From: Rhizobiaceae bacterium
Lineage (GTDB): Bacteria; Pseudomonadota; Alphaproteobacteria; Rhizobiales; Rhizobiaceae
Length of the DNA stretch: 64,000 nt
Assembly: GCA_023953905.1 (NCBI GenBank)
Contig: JAMLJA010000003.1
Location: 124,001 to 188,000, forward strand
Direction of reading: 5' to 3'
Each line of letters begins with the position of its first letter. Positions within the stretch are counted from its first letter, which is position 1. Of the stretch, positions 1 to 13,786 are shown in pieces. The notes under the pieces are model-generated. The model saw only the letters and a list, made by a program, of their open reading frames with translations. It had not been told where the DNA came from and did no database searches. The translations under genes were made by a program, and so were the position numbers.

Positions 1-516
1 GCCGCCGGTTATCGGCGCTCGTCTGACCGAACCGCGGCCCGGCTCGGGATGCAGATCGATACCGGCGAGAAGCTGCGCGGCGAGATTGCCATTGGATGGC
101 TGCGGGAGAAACCGGACGACCCGAGGCTCGACGAGATTTCCACCCCAACGATCGATGCCACTGTCAACTGGTCGCCGCAGCGCGGCACCGACGTGACCCT
201 GCTTGGAGCGACATCAATCGAAACCACGAACGCGCCGGATCAAAGCGGCTCTGTTCTCTATTCGGGCGGCGTGCGAATCGACCGCCAGATCAGGGCGAAC
301 CTTACTGGAAACGTGCTTCTGGGCGCTGCATGGCGAGACTATGTCGGCACCAACGGGCACGACCTCACCTTGTCCGCGGAGGCGGGTTTTACATGGTGGA
401 TGAACCGCAATGTCGGCATCAGCGGCAGAGCCAGGCACGAGCAGGTCGAAAGCAACCTCCCAGGTCGCGACACCAAGACGGACAGCGTATTTCTGGGAGT
501 GAAGCTTCAGCGATAG
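1..516 (+). CDS. outer membrane beta-barrel protein, C-terminal part
   Basis: The reading frame is open to the left edge, so this is the 3' part of a longer gene. About 171 residues remain. They show the alternating polar/hydrophobic pattern of outer-membrane strands (for example GNVLLGAAWRDYVG, AEAGFTWWMNRNVGISG) and end in a short strand with a basic-aromatic-poor tail, FLGVKLQR. Rhizobial chromosomes often carry such a BBP2-type (OMP_b-brl) protein near galU. A surface barrel role is inferred from composition; the substrate or partner cannot be read. It converges with galU, leaving a 44-bp gap. Confidence 0.65.
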   Translation, partial: AAGYRRSSDRTAARLGMQIDTGEKLRGEIAIGWLREKPDDPRLDEISTPTIDATVNWSPQRGTDVTLLGATSIETTNAPDQSGSVLYSGGVRIDRQIRANLTGNVLLGAAWRDYVGTNGHDLTLSAEAGFTWWMNRNVGISGRARHEQVESNLPGRDTKTDSVFLGVKLQR

Positions 517-560
517 GCAGCCATCTCGATCACGACATTGCAGATCGGCAGCGCCATCCG

Positions 561-1445
561 TCAGACCGGCTTGATCTCGCGTGACAACCGCTCAATTGTC
601 TCTTTCATGCTCTGGTTCATATCCGAGCGCCAAAGCGCAAAGGCGACATTGGCCTCGACGAAACCTTCAGGCGAGCCGCAATCGAATGTCCGGCCCTTGT
701 AGTGATATCCATAGAAGGTCTGCTCGTTCTGAAGCTTCAGCATCGCGTCGGTGAGCTGGATCTCGTTTCCAGCGCCCTTCTCGTGCTTGCTCAGGACCTC
801 GAATATTTCAGGCTGCAGGATGTACCGGCCATTGAGAAACAGGTTCGATTCTGCGGTACCGCGAGGTGGCTTCTCGACCATGCTGGTGACCTCAAAGCCG
901 TTGTGCACGTCGGCACCGCGGCCCACGATACCGTATTTGTGTGTCTCGGCGGGATCGCACTCTTGCACGGCGATGATGTTGCCGCCAGTCTCGTCAAAGA
1001 GATCGACCATCTCGCGCAGACACCCGCGTTCAGACTGCATAATCATGTCGGGCAAAAGCAGCGCGAATGGCTCGTCTCCCACCAGATCGCGGGCGCACCA
1101 GACGGCGTGTCCGAGACCGAGAGGCACTTGCTGGCGCGTAAAACTGGTCTGTCCTGGAAGAGGCTGCAGCTTCTGGAGGCGTGCGAGCTCGTCGGTCTTC
1201 CCGCGCTCGGCAAGCGTGTTGTAGAGTTCGAACTGGACATCGAAGTGATCCTCGATGACGGCCTTGTTGCGCCCGGTCACGAAAATGAAATGTTCGATTC
1301 CCGCATCGCGCGCCTCATCCACCACATATTGGATGACCGGGCGGTCCACGACGGTCAGCATCTCCTTCGGGATTGCCTTGGTCGCGGGCAGAAAGCGCGT
1401 GCCAAGGCCAGCGACGGGAAAGACTGCCTTGCGTAATTTCTTCAT
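561..1445 (-). CDS. galU: UTP--glucose-1-phosphate uridylyltransferase
   Basis: GalU makes UDP-glucose from UTP and glucose-1-phosphate, feeding exopolysaccharide, LPS and cyclic glucan synthesis in the cytosol. At 294 residues the length is normal. The N-terminal nucleotide-binding motif [18 protein letters not shown] (about residues 12-30) is intact, as are the family blocks [13 protein letters not shown] and YGIVGRG, and VEKP in the sugar-binding half. It is monocistronic and convergent with the barrel gene to its left. The 200-bp space to the divergent transglycosylase holds its promoter. Identification is secure; GalF-type paralogues are not usual in this order. Confidence 0.95.
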   Translation of the reverse strand: MKKLRKAVFPVAGLGTRFLPATKAIPKEMLTVVDRPVIQYVVDEARDAGIEHFIFVTGRNKAVIEDHFDVQFELYNTLAERGKTDELARLQKLQPLPGQTSFTRQQVPLGLGHAVWCARDLVGDEPFALLLPDMIMQSERGCLREMVDLFDETGGNIIAVQECDPAETHKYGIVGRGADVHNGFEVTSMVEKPPRGTAESNLFLNGRYILQPEIFEVLSKHEKGAGNEIQLTDAMLKLQNEQTFYGYHYKGRTFDCGSPEGFVEANVAFALWRSDMNQSMKETIERLSREIKPV

Positions 1446-1636
1446 TCTCTTCTCTCTATTGCGCCGCCGCCATCAAGGTGATGACACTTTCACGTCCAAC
1501 TTTCGGAATATTGAACGAATGTGATCACGAAGGGTCAATGCGGATGCCACTTCAGCACATATTTTGGCGCGCGACTTTCATATGGTAAACTACTTGCTAA
1601 CCGCATTCGAGTTCAATGAGGCTTTCGGACGACCAA

Positions 1637-1643
1637 GGAGGCG
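1637..1643 (+). promoter_or_regulatory. strong Shine-Dalgarno of the transglycosylase gene
   Basis: A near-perfect AAGGAGG lies a few bases before the ATG at 1647 and fixes that start. Confidence 0.6.
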
Positions 1644-1646
1644 AAG

Positions 1647-2876
1647 ATGCCCGTTCGCGGAACTCTCAAACGGCTGGGTGGCGCATGCGCCGTAGCCGTG
1701 TTCTCGCTGTCATTTATTTTTTCTCCTGTGCAGGCACAGGCAGAACCGGGATTCGAGCGCTGGGTTAAGAGCTTTAGGGCAACGGCCGTCAAAAGCGGCG
1801 TGTCGGGACGGACTTTCGACCGCGCCTTCCGTGGCGTGACATCCGTCGACGCCGAGGTTCTTGAGAAGGCCCAGACGCAGCCTGAATTCAGCGCGCCAGT
1901 CTGGGATTATTTCGACAATCGGGTGCACGAAGATTCGATCGCCAATGGCCGCGCCATGGCGCGGAAGTACAAGGCATGGCTGGACAGGATCGAGGCACGC
2001 TTCGGGGTCGATCGCCATATCTTGTTGGCGATCTGGTCGATGGAGTCGAACTACGGCGAAATCCTCAAGAACGATAAGGTGATGCGGTCCGTGGTACGGT
2101 CGCTCTCCACCCTCGCCTATGCGGACAAGAGGCGCGCCAAATTCGCGCGCACGCAGTTGATCGCCGCATTGAAGATCCTGCAGACGGGAGACATCGACGA
2201 AAGCCACCTACAGGGTTCCTGGGCAGGTGCGATGGGTCACACGCAGTTCATTCCCACTAGCTATCAGGCTTATGCCGTCGACATGGACGGAAACGGAAAG
2301 CGTGACATCTGGAACTCAGTGCCCGACGCCCTCGCGACGGCGGCCAATCTGCTGCGCAAGAATGGCTGGCAGTCAGGGCGCACCTGGGGCTACGAGGTTG
2401 CTCTGCCTTCTGGCGGCGGCAAATTCCCCGGTGGCAGCCTCTCCTTGTCGAAATGGCAATCACTTGGCGTCACCCGCGCCAGCGGCAAGCCGTTCCCCTA
2501 CCCGTCTGACAAGGCAGAGTTGAAGGCGCTCGACGGTCGAGATGGCCCCGCCTTCCTGATGACCAAGAACTTCTTCGTGCTGAAACGCTACAACAACGCC
2601 GATAAATACGCGCTCGCAGTCGGCCTTCTTGCTGACCAGATCGCCGGATATGGCCCCCTCGTTCAGGATTGGCAGCGGCCGTTCACAAAGCTCAGCTTTG
2701 CCGAAAAGATGGAACTTCAGAAGCGGCTTTATGAGAGCGGCTACTACGAAGGCAAGTTTGACGGCAAGATCGGTTCCGGATCCAGACAGGCCATCATGTC
2801 CTTCCAGCAAAGGTCGGGATTGACGCCCGATGGCCATCCGAGCATGGAAGTGTTGAAGTCGCTGCGGCGTCAGTAG
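1647..2876 (+). CDS. lytic murein transglycosylase (MltB family) with peptidoglycan-binding domain
   Basis: Periplasmic enzyme that cleaves the MurNAc-GlcNAc glycosidic bond to 1,6-anhydro products. A signal peptide covers about residues 1-32 (hydrophobic core AVAVFSLSFIFS, cleavage near AQA). The SLT_2/MltB catalytic domain contains IWSMESNYGEI, where Glu133 is the predicted catalytic acid, and the family block GSWAGAMGHTQFIPTSY. Residues about 345-409 form a PG_binding_1 domain (LQKRLYESGYYEGKFDGKIG). The protein has 409 residues and no lipobox, so it is probably soluble in the periplasm. The downstream DUF459 gene starts only 10 bases after its stop, so the two are probably co-transcribed. 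Confidence 0.92.
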   Translation: MPVRGTLKRLGGACAVAVFSLSFIFSPVQAQAEPGFERWVKSFRATAVKSGVSGRTFDRAFRGVTSVDAEVLEKAQTQPEFSAPVWDYFDNRVHEDSIANGRAMARKYKAWLDRIEARFGVDRHILLAIWSMESNYGEILKNDKVMRSVVRSLSTLAYADKRRAKFARTQLIAALKILQTGDIDESHLQGSWAGAMGHTQFIPTSYQAYAVDMDGNGKRDIWNSVPDALATAANLLRKNGWQSGRTWGYEVALPSGGGKFPGGSLSLSKWQSLGVTRASGKPFPYPSDKAELKALDGRDGPAFLMTKNFFVLKRYNNADKYALAVGLLADQIAGYGPLVQDWQRPFTKLSFAEKMELQKRLYESGYYEGKFDGKIGSGSRQAIMSFQQRSGLTPDGHPSMEVLKSLRRQ

Positions 2877-2886
2877 TGGAGAGTAG

Positions 2887-4167
2887 ATGTCCGGTGCAAG
2901 GCGGTCCGCATGGTCCGGACGGGCGCTGACGCGAGTTGTCAGCGCTGCCTTCCTTGCGTTGTTCGCGGTAGTCACCATTTCCGCATCTTTCGTGCCGGAC
3001 GCTTTCGCTCAGGAGCGCAAGCGCCGCTGGTTTTCGCTACGCGAGATATTCACCCCGCGTAGCAGGCGAGACGAACCCAAGGTGTTGCGCGACCTTTCCG
3101 AACTCCCCCGCGTCAAGGCGCAGCGCGCAAAGCGTAGTGCGGCACGCAAGAAACAGGCCTCGGTGACCCGTGAGCCGCAGGTCGAGATCCAGCAGAAAGA
3201 TCCCGACGCCCGCGTCGTGCTGGTAGTCGGGGATTTCATCGGTGCTGGCCTCGCGCGCGGTCTGGGCGAGGCCTATTCGGAGAATCCAAAGGTTTCGGTC
3301 ATCGATCGGACGCGCGCCTCTTCCGGTCTTGTCCGTAGCGATGTCTATGACTGGCCCGAGGAAATCGCCGATATTATCGAGAAAGAGAAACCGGCGGTTG
3401 TCGTTCTCCTTATCGGGTCCAACGACCGGCAGCAGATGCGCGTCAATGGTGACCGTGAAGCGGTGCGCTCAGACGCTTGGACCAAGGAATATGCCAACCG
3501 CGCAGAGGTGCTGGCCAAGGCGATAGCCGAAACATCCACGCCAATGCTCTGGGTCGGCCTTCCGTCATTCAAATCCACCAGCATGTCGGAAGATATACTG
3601 GCGTTTAATGAGATATATCGCTCCACGGCGACCACGACCGGTGCCGCATTCGTCGACGTGTGGGACGGTTTCATCGACGAAGAAGGCGCCTACGTCACTT
3701 CCGGCCCCGATATCAATGGGCAACAGGTCCGACTCAGGACGTCCGACGGCATCAATCTGACCAGTGCCGGCAAGCGCAAGATCGCGTTCTATGCCGAACG
3801 GCCCCTGGCAAAATTGCTCGGCCTTTCGGTATCGCCCGCCAGCATCGCGGCATTGCCCGACATCGGCCTCGACCCCCGATCACCTGTTCCGCTTGACCGG
3901 ACCGTACCGATGTCCCTGGATGATCCGGCGCTAGATGGCGGTCTGGAACTCATGGGCGCAACGCCTGTTCAGACCGACGCCCTGGTGACGCTCGATCAAA
4001 AGGCTGCCATCGGCCCTGTCGAGCCGGGCGACGCCTCGCCCGATCCGGACCCTGCTATTACGGAAACGGCAGGTCGGGCAGACGACTTCTCCTGGCCGCG
4101 AAAGATTGCTGCGCCAAAAGAAACCGCCATTCTGCCCGTGGACGAGACGGTCTCGTCGACGCGCTGA
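2887..4167 (+). CDS. DUF459 family SGNH-hydrolase-like protein, envelope
   Basis: A 426-residue exported protein with an N-terminal hydrophobic stretch (about residues 15-40, FLALFAVVTISASFVPDAFA). The SGNH-like core spans about residues 105-320. Block I reads VLVVGDFIGAG, where canonical GDSL enzymes have GDS. Block III is intact (LIGSNDRQ). Block V reads SDGINLTSAGKRK, where Asp-x-x-His is expected. So neither the nucleophilic Ser nor the catalytic His is in its usual place. The C-terminal about 100 residues are Pro/Asp-rich and look disordered. Co-transcription with the transglycosylase suggests a role in cell-wall turnover; the activity is unknown. Confidence 0.8.
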   Translation: MSGARRSAWSGRALTRVVSAAFLALFAVVTISASFVPDAFAQERKRRWFSLREIFTPRSRRDEPKVLRDLSELPRVKAQRAKRSAARKKQASVTREPQVEIQQKDPDARVVLVVGDFIGAGLARGLGEAYSENPKVSVIDRTRASSGLVRSDVYDWPEEIADIIEKEKPAVVVLLIGSNDRQQMRVNGDREAVRSDAWTKEYANRAEVLAKAIAETSTPMLWVGLPSFKSTSMSEDILAFNEIYRSTATTTGAAFVDVWDGFIDEEGAYVTSGPDINGQQVRLRTSDGINLTSAGKRKIAFYAERPLAKLLGLSVSPASIAALPDIGLDPRSPVPLDRTVPMSLDDPALDGGLELMGATPVQTDALVTLDQKAAIGPVEPGDASPDPDPAITETAGRADDFSWPRKIAAPKETAILPVDETVSSTR

Positions 4168-4179
4168 GCCTGTCAGCGC
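4161..4179. terminator. hairpin spanning two convergent stop codons
   Basis: GCGCTGA, a 5-base loop and TCAGCGC form a perfect 7-bp stem that contains the TGA stop of the DUF459 gene on the plus strand and the TGA of gltD on the minus strand. There is no U-tract on either side, so termination is inferred from position only. Confidence 0.45.
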
Positions 4180-5627
4180 GGCAGAACGGTTGCTCCCATC
4201 AGATCCAGATCGATCGACCGGGCTGCTTGCCGGCCCTCGCGGATCGCCCACACCACAAGAGACTGGCCACGACGCACATCGCCGGCCGCATAGAGACGGT
4301 CAACGCTGGTGCGATAGCTCTTCTCATCGGCGCTAACGTTGATAGAGCGCCGCGTATCGGTCGCCGTCTTGAGCTCGTCTTTTAGCTCGGACAGAACGCC
4401 GGATGACACAGGACCGGCAAAGCCGATGGCGATGAAAGCCAAATCCGCGCGTATAACGAAGTCCGTATCGGGAATGGGCTTTCTCTTTTCATCCACCTCG
4501 CAGCAACGAACACCCGTCAACTGGCCGTCTTCTCCGACGAATTCGAGCGTCGCCACCTGAAACTCGCGATCGGCGCCCTCTGCCTGGCTGGACGACGTCC
4601 GCATCTTGGTCGCCCAATAGGGCCAGACCATGAGCTTGTCTTCCTTCTCGGGCGGTTGGGGACGAATGTCGAGCTGGGTCACCCGAACGGCTCCCTGACG
4701 AAATGCGGTTCCAACGCAGTCCGACGCCGTGTCTCCACCGCCGACCACGACGACATGCAGGCCTCCTGCAACAATCGGCTTCGATGGCCAGGCCACGGAC
4801 GAGATGTCCTCGCCGCCCACGCGCTTGTTCTGCTGAACCAGATACGGCATGGCGTCGAACACACCGTCGAGATCCACTCCGGGTATCCCGGCGGGCCTCG
4901 GCGTTTCCGAGCCGCCGCAATAAAGCACGGCATCATGTTCGGCGAGCAGCTCTGACACTTTCTTGTCGACGCCCACATTGACGTTGCAATGGAATGTCAC
5001 GCCCTCGCCTTCCATCTGCTCGACGCGGCGATCGATCGTGTGCTTCTCCATCTTGAAGTCAGGAATACCGAAGCGAAGCAGCCCGCCCGGCTTGGATTCA
5101 CGCTCATAGACATCGACATTGTGACCAGCGCGACCAAGCTGCTGGGCAGCCGCCAGGCCGGCCGGACCCGAGCCGATTATCGCGACCGACTTGCCGGTCT
5201 TGCGGGTTGGCGGTTGCGGCCGGACGAAACCCATCTCATATGCCTTGTCGGCAATGGCCTGCTCGACCGTCTTGATGGCGACCGGAATGTCCTCGAGGTT
5301 AAGCGTGCAGGCCTCCTCGCAAGGTGCCGGGCAGATACGGCCCGTCCATTCGGGGAAATTGTTGGTCGAATGGAGATTGCGGATCGCGTTTTCCCAATCG
5401 CCATTATAGACGAGGTCGTTCCAATCCGGGATCTGGTTATGGATCGGGCAACCGGTTGGGCCGTGACAATACGGAACGCCGCAATCCATGCAGCGCGCGG
5501 CTTGCTTTTCTACTTCCTTGTCCGACATCGGCAGCGTGAACTCACGAAAATGCCGGATGCGATCGGAAGCGGGCTGGTACTTGTGTACCTGCCGGTCGAT
5601 TTCAAGAAAGCCTGTAACCTTGCCCAT
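4173..5627 (-). CDS. gltD: glutamate synthase (NADPH) small subunit
   Basis: The beta subunit of GOGAT passes electrons from NADPH through FAD and Fe-S clusters to the large subunit. The 484 residues carry the N-terminal cluster cysteines (C46, C49, C54, C60 in CMDCGVPYC and the following GPTGCP; C99, C103, C107 in CPAPCEEAC). The FAD dinucleotide motif [14 protein letters not shown] starts near residue 152, and the NADPH motif [14 protein letters not shown] lies near the middle. It lies 124 bases downstream of gltB and forms the usual gltB-gltD operon. It sits tail to tail with the DUF459 gene. Confidence 0.96.
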   Translation of the reverse strand: MGKVTGFLEIDRQVHKYQPASDRIRHFREFTLPMSDKEVEKQAARCMDCGVPYCHGPTGCPIHNQIPDWNDLVYNGDWENAIRNLHSTNNFPEWTGRICPAPCEEACTLNLEDIPVAIKTVEQAIADKAYEMGFVRPQPPTRKTGKSVAIIGSGPAGLAAAQQLGRAGHNVDVYERESKPGGLLRFGIPDFKMEKHTIDRRVEQMEGEGVTFHCNVNVGVDKKVSELLAEHDAVLYCGGSETPRPAGIPGVDLDGVFDAMPYLVQQNKRVGGEDISSVAWPSKPIVAGGLHVVVVGGGDTASDCVGTAFRQGAVRVTQLDIRPQPPEKEDKLMVWPYWATKMRTSSSQAEGADREFQVATLEFVGEDGQLTGVRCCEVDEKRKPIPDTDFVIRADLAFIAIGFAGPVSSGVLSELKDELKTATDTRRSINVSADEKSYRTSVDRLYAAGDVRRGQSLVVWAIREGRQAARSIDLDLMGATVLPR

Positions 5628-5751
5628 TGTCAGTCCTGGTCTCTGAGGTGGGCAGTCCGCCGCACCGGTGAACCCGACGAGGTCGTTCTGCCAACCATCC
5701 AGTCGGATACGTGATCGATGAATGCACCGCCATCTCTGACGGCGCCTCTGC

Positions 5752-10467
<4,716 letters not shown>

Positions 10468-10837
10468 CGTCCAATCCTCCTTTGCCGCCCTGTGGGCATT
10501 TCAAACCAGCACGAGAACCCGCTGACACTCAATGGTCCCGGCTATATCCGGACTGGCGGTAACATAGGCCAAGTCCGGCAATCAATGCTCGGAAAAATAA
10601 GACAGCAATACTGTCCTATCTTCATATGGCAGAAACCTCGGCGCCACACAAGACCGAAATGAAAAGAAACATGGGGCCACCCGACCGTTCGTATCGCCCC
10701 CAAGCCGTTCCGCGCAATTTTATTTCGCTTCGCTCTCTATACGACGACTGTCCATCGAACACCGGGACATTGGTGCCTAGGCAAGAGTGAGGCATGCCGC
10801 TAGAAACAGGGCTCCCCCTTCTTGATCTCGGGTTCTC
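10468..10837. other. intergenic region between divergent gltB and aldolase genes
   Basis: A 370-bp divergent promoter region. I see no coding sequence or RNA gene in it. The one structured element is the palindrome at 10597-10619. The part nearest the aldolase gene is without evident repeats. Confidence 0.5.
10597..10619. promoter_or_regulatory. imperfect 23-bp palindrome, possible operator
   Basis: ATAAGACAG, 5 bases, then CTGTCCTAT gives 9-bp arms with one mismatch. It lies about 130 bp upstream of the gltB start in the divergent intergenic region. A dimeric regulator of gltBD or of the aldolase gene could bind it; no known consensus was recognised. Confidence 0.35.
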
Positions 10838-11890
10838 ATGATTTTTGCCTCAGACAACTGGGCCGGTGCGCATCCGGCGATTTCAGCCAGCCTTGCAGAC
10901 AACGCGTCTGGCTTCGCGGCCGCATATGGCAATGGCGACCTCGACAAGATCATCGAAAAGCGATTCTGCGAGATCTTCGAGCGTGAGGTCGCAGTCGTGT
11001 TTGTCGGCACCGGCACGGCGGCGAACTCGCTCTCGCTCGCATCCGTTGCAAAACCCGGCGGAATCGTTTTTGCGCATCGCGAAGCGCATATCATCGTCGA
11101 CGAATGCAGCGCGCCCGAGTTCCTTTCCGGCGGCCTGCGACTTCACCCGGTGGATGGACCGGGCAGCAAGATGACCCCGGCGGCACTGGATTCGGCAGTG
11201 GCGCGTTTCGCGCCCGAAATCGTCCACGATGGTCGTCCTGTCGCGATATCACTTACGCAGGCCACCGAGGCCGGTACGGTTCATACACTGGACGAGATCG
11301 AGGCTTTGACTTCCGTCGCCAGGCGCTACGGTCTTTCAGCGCATATGGACGGCGCGCGCTTTGCCAATGCTCTGGTGGCATTGGACGCGACACCCGCCGA
11401 AATGACGTGGAAGCGCGGTATCGACCTTCTCTCGTTTGGCGGCACAAAAAACGGCTGCTGGTGCGCCGAGGCGGTGGTCCTTTTCGATCCTACGGCTGCC
11501 AAGGATTTCGGCTTCCTGCGGAAACGCGCGGCACATCTTTTTTCGAAATCGCGCTTCATTGCCGCTCAATTCGACGCCTATCTGCGCGACGATCTTTGGC
11601 TTGAGACGGCACGTCACGCCAATGCGATGGCCGGTCATCTTCGTGACGCCATCAGCGCGTCAAATCGCACACGCCTTGCCTGGGATTCGGAAGCCAACGA
11701 GGTCTTTGCGATATTGCCCCGGACATTGGCCGAGAGCGCAAGACAAGCCGGCGCCGTCTTCCACGACTGGCACACGCCCGCCGAGCTCGCGGGCTCTATC
11801 CAGCCGGACGAAGTGGTCTGCCGGTTCGTGACCAGCTTCGCCACAAGCGTGGATGATGTGACGGCATTCGCCGCGCTGATTCGGGAATGA
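10838..11890 (+). CDS. ltaE: low-specificity L-threonine aldolase, PLP-dependent
   Basis: Cleaves L-threonine and L-allo-threonine to glycine and acetaldehyde using pyridoxal phosphate. The 350 residues fit the beta-eliminating lyase family. The substrate/PLP region AHMDGARFANAL and the lysine motif LLSFGGTKNGCWCAEAV (Lys forming the aldimine) are present. The start ATG has only a weak ribosome binding site. The gene stands alone, divergent from gltB. A related aldolase specificity such as phenylserine cannot be excluded from sequence. Confidence 0.85.
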   Translation: MIFASDNWAGAHPAISASLADNASGFAAAYGNGDLDKIIEKRFCEIFEREVAVVFVGTGTAANSLSLASVAKPGGIVFAHREAHIIVDECSAPEFLSGGLRLHPVDGPGSKMTPAALDSAVARFAPEIVHDGRPVAISLTQATEAGTVHTLDEIEALTSVARRYGLSAHMDGARFANALVALDATPAEMTWKRGIDLLSFGGTKNGCWCAEAVVLFDPTAAKDFGFLRKRAAHLFSKSRFIAAQFDAYLRDDLWLETARHANAMAGHLRDAISASNRTRLAWDSEANEVFAILPRTLAESARQAGAVFHDWHTPAELAGSIQPDEVVCRFVTSFATSVDDVTAFAALIRE

Positions 11891-12030
11891 TGGCAACGTT
11901 CACGCGCAAAACAGCGTGCCGGATCAAGAAAATCTCATAGGAATCTGCACGGAAACGTCGACGAAAAGTCGGTGCCAAACCGCTCGATTGGCAGGCCGCG
12001 CCGAGGCGGCTGCATGAGGTGAGAGGGATT

Positions 12031-13650
12031 ATGAAATCAGGCAAGAGACTGACCGTCGCCGTTCTGTTTGGCGGCCGTTCTGCCGAACACGATGTGTCGA
12101 TCATGTCGGCGACAAACGTGATGCAGGCAATTGACCAAGCCAGATATGAGGTCGTTCCGATCAAGATCGAACGCGATGGGCGATGGATACTGCAACGCTT
12201 CTCCGCGGATGGATCGATAAAGAGCCTCGCGTCGACAGGCATCCGGGTGGCTCTGATGCCGGGAGGTTCAGGCGCGCTGGCGACCGTCTCTCATGCCGCT
12301 GAAGTTGGGAGCACGCCGTCTATCGATGTTCTGTTTCCCGTCCTGCACGGCCCCTTTGGCGAAGACGGCACGGTTCAAGGCCTCGCCGAGATAATCGGCA
12401 TTCCCTATGTGGGCTGCGGGGTGGCCAGCTCTGCCTTGTGCATGGACAAGGACTTTACCAAGCGACTTCTGGTGCCGGCAGGCATACCGATGGCGCGCTC
12501 GATCACTTTACAACGCAGGGATTCGATTTCCTATGACGAGGTTGTCAGCCAGCTGGGAGCGCCGGTCTTTGTGAAGCCCGCGCGGCAAGGTTCATCCTTC
12601 GGGGTCGGCAAGGCCGATACTGCAGAAGGCTTTACCGAGGCGCTCAGCACCGCATTCCACCATGACGACAAGCTGCTGGTCGAAGAGTTCGTTCAGGCTC
12701 GGGAGATCGAATGCGCGGTACTGGAGAAACCGGACGGATCGTTGATCGTTTCAGATCCAGGCGAGATCATCACTGCCAGCACGCATGCATTCTATACATA
12801 TGAGGCAAAGTATTTCGATTCAGGCGGCACCGTCATAAATACTCCGGCTGACGTTTCCGACGCCGTGAAGTCGCAGTGCCGCACACATGCCGCGAAGGTT
12901 TTTCAGGTGCTCGAATGCAGCGGCATGGCGCGCGTAGACTTCTTTCTACGCGCGGACGGGTCGTTGGTGCTGAATGAAGTCAACACCATCCCCGGCTTCA
13001 CCAATATGAGCATGTATCCCCAGGCGCTCGCGGCAAACGGGATTTCCTACGCCGAAGCGGTCAACACGCTACTCGAGACGGCCCTCGCCCGGCATTCGGC
13101 AAGCGTTCACGCCGACGGAACACTCACAAACAAAAGGCGGCGTCATGAGACGCCGCCATGCGAGCCGGAAGTTCTGATAGGTCGGCCCAGAAGGTTATCT
13201 TGCGATAACGGCTTAGTTGACCGACTGACCTTCGATTTGCTTCGCGGTGTTTTCAGAAACAGCCGTGATAGCAATCTTGCGGGGCTTGAGCTCCTCGGGA
13301 ATGGTGCGCTTCAGATCGATATGAAGCAGCCCGTTTTTCAGCTTGGCGCCAACGACCTCGACGTGATCGGCAAGCTGGAATCGGCGCTCGAAGGAGCGCG
13401 ACGCAATCCCTCGATAGAGCACTTCGGAACCCTCGCCATTCTTCTCGTCGTTGCGCTCACCCTTGATGGTCAGCACATTGCGGTGGGCCTCGATCGAAAT
13501 CTCATCATCAGAGAACCCGGCAACCGCCATCGAGATACGATAGGCATCCTCACCAGTACGCTCGATATTGTAGGGAGGGTAGCTCGCCTGGCCCTCGGGC
13601 TGAGCAAGCGAATCGAGCATGGTAAAGAGGCGGTCGAATCCGACGGTTGA
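12031..13650 (+). CDS. ddl: D-alanine--D-alanine ligase, with abnormal antisense C-terminal extension
   Basis: Cytosolic ATP-grasp enzyme that makes D-Ala-D-Ala for peptidoglycan. The N-terminal block VAVLFGGRSAEHDVSI, the ATP-grasp blocks (VFVKPARQGSSFGVGK, LLVEEFVQAREIEC) and the metal-binding end VLNEVNTIPGFTNMSMYP are all intact. I take ATG 12031, preceded by GAGAGGG, over an in-frame GTG at 12019. The family-like part ends near 13110. No stop follows, and the frame stays open for about 180 more codons, through a hairpin at 13137-13158 and then antisense to the whole hsp20 gene. The tail is unlike any Ddl domain, so a lost stop or a frameshift near 13110-13150 is likely. Confidence 0.85.
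   Translation: MKSGKRLTVAVLFGGRSAEHDVSIMSATNVMQAIDQARYEVVPIKIERDGRWILQRFSADGSIKSLASTGIRVALMPGGSGALATVSHAAEVGSTPSIDVLFPVLHGPFGEDGTVQGLAEIIGIPYVGCGVASSALCMDKDFTKRLLVPAGIPMARSITLQRRDSISYDEVVSQLGAPVFVKPARQGSSFGVGKADTAEGFTEALSTAFHHDDKLLVEEFVQAREIECAVLEKPDGSLIVSDPGEIITASTHAFYTYEAKYFDSGGTVINTPADVSDAVKSQCRTHAAKVFQVLECSGMARVDFFLRADGSLVLNEVNTIPGFTNMSMYPQALAANGISYAEAVNTLLETALARHSASVHADGTLTNKRRRHETPPCEPEVLIGRPRRLSCDNGLVDRLTFDLLRGVFRNSRDSNLAGLELLGNGALQIDMKQPVFQLGANDLDVIGKLESALEGARRNPSIEHFGTLAILLVVALTLDGQHIAVGLDRNLIIREPGNRHRDTIGILTSTLDIVGRVARLALGLSKRIEHGKEAVESDG
13137..13159. terminator. GC-rich hairpin between ddl and hsp20
   Basis: GGCGGCGTC, a short ATGA loop and GACGCCGCC form a perfect 9-bp stem in the convergent region. 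This is the expected terminator for hsp20 on the minus strand and for ddl on the plus strand, although the ddl frame as read does not stop before it. Confidence 0.6.
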
Positions 13651-13683
13651 ACGGTAGAGGGGCGAAAAATCAACGTGACGCAT
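13213..13683 (-). CDS. small heat shock protein, Hsp20/IbpA family
   Basis: ATP-independent holdase chaperone. I use the ATG at 13683 (MRHVDFSPLYRSTVGFDRLF), since it follows GGAG at 6-base spacing and matches the family N-terminus; a longer frame exists but runs through the regulatory leader. The alpha-crystallin domain spans about residues 35-135, with YRISMAVAGFSDDEI and the end block LKNGLLHIDLKRTIPEELKPRKI, including the I-x-I-like tail KIAI. Its leader has an RpoH-type promoter and a ROSE-type RNA thermometer, as is common for rhizobial hsp20 genes. It is fully overlapped in antisense by the ddl read-through frame. Confidence 0.93.
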   Translation of the reverse strand: MRHVDFSPLYRSTVGFDRLFTMLDSLAQPEGQASYPPYNIERTGEDAYRISMAVAGFSDDEISIEAHRNVLTIKGERNDEKNGEGSEVLYRGIASRSFERRFQLADHVEVVGAKLKNGLLHIDLKRTIPEELKPRKIAITAVSENTAKQIEGQSVN

Positions 13684-13780
13684 GGTGTTCTCCATTGAGC
13701 AACAAGTGTTTGCGTTATGACCTGACAGGAACCCTTCTTGGCGCTCCCCTTCGGTCAGTGGCCCCTTAGAGGCGGCCACG
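13684..13780 (-). promoter_or_regulatory. ROSE-type RNA thermometer in the hsp20 leader
   Basis: The leader of about 97 nt folds into stem-loops ending in a start-site hairpin, TTGCTCAATGGAGAA at 13702-13688. UU pairs with AA, G is bulged, and CUC pairs with GAG of the Shine-Dalgarno, with an AAUG loop. The UUGCU motif with a bulged G facing the ribosome binding site is the ROSE hallmark. A first stem-loop (GTGGCC...GGCCAC, about 13779-13758) lies upstream. Known ROSE elements melt on heat shock to release translation; function here is inferred from structure. Confidence 0.75.
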
Positions 13781-13786
13781 ACCCTG

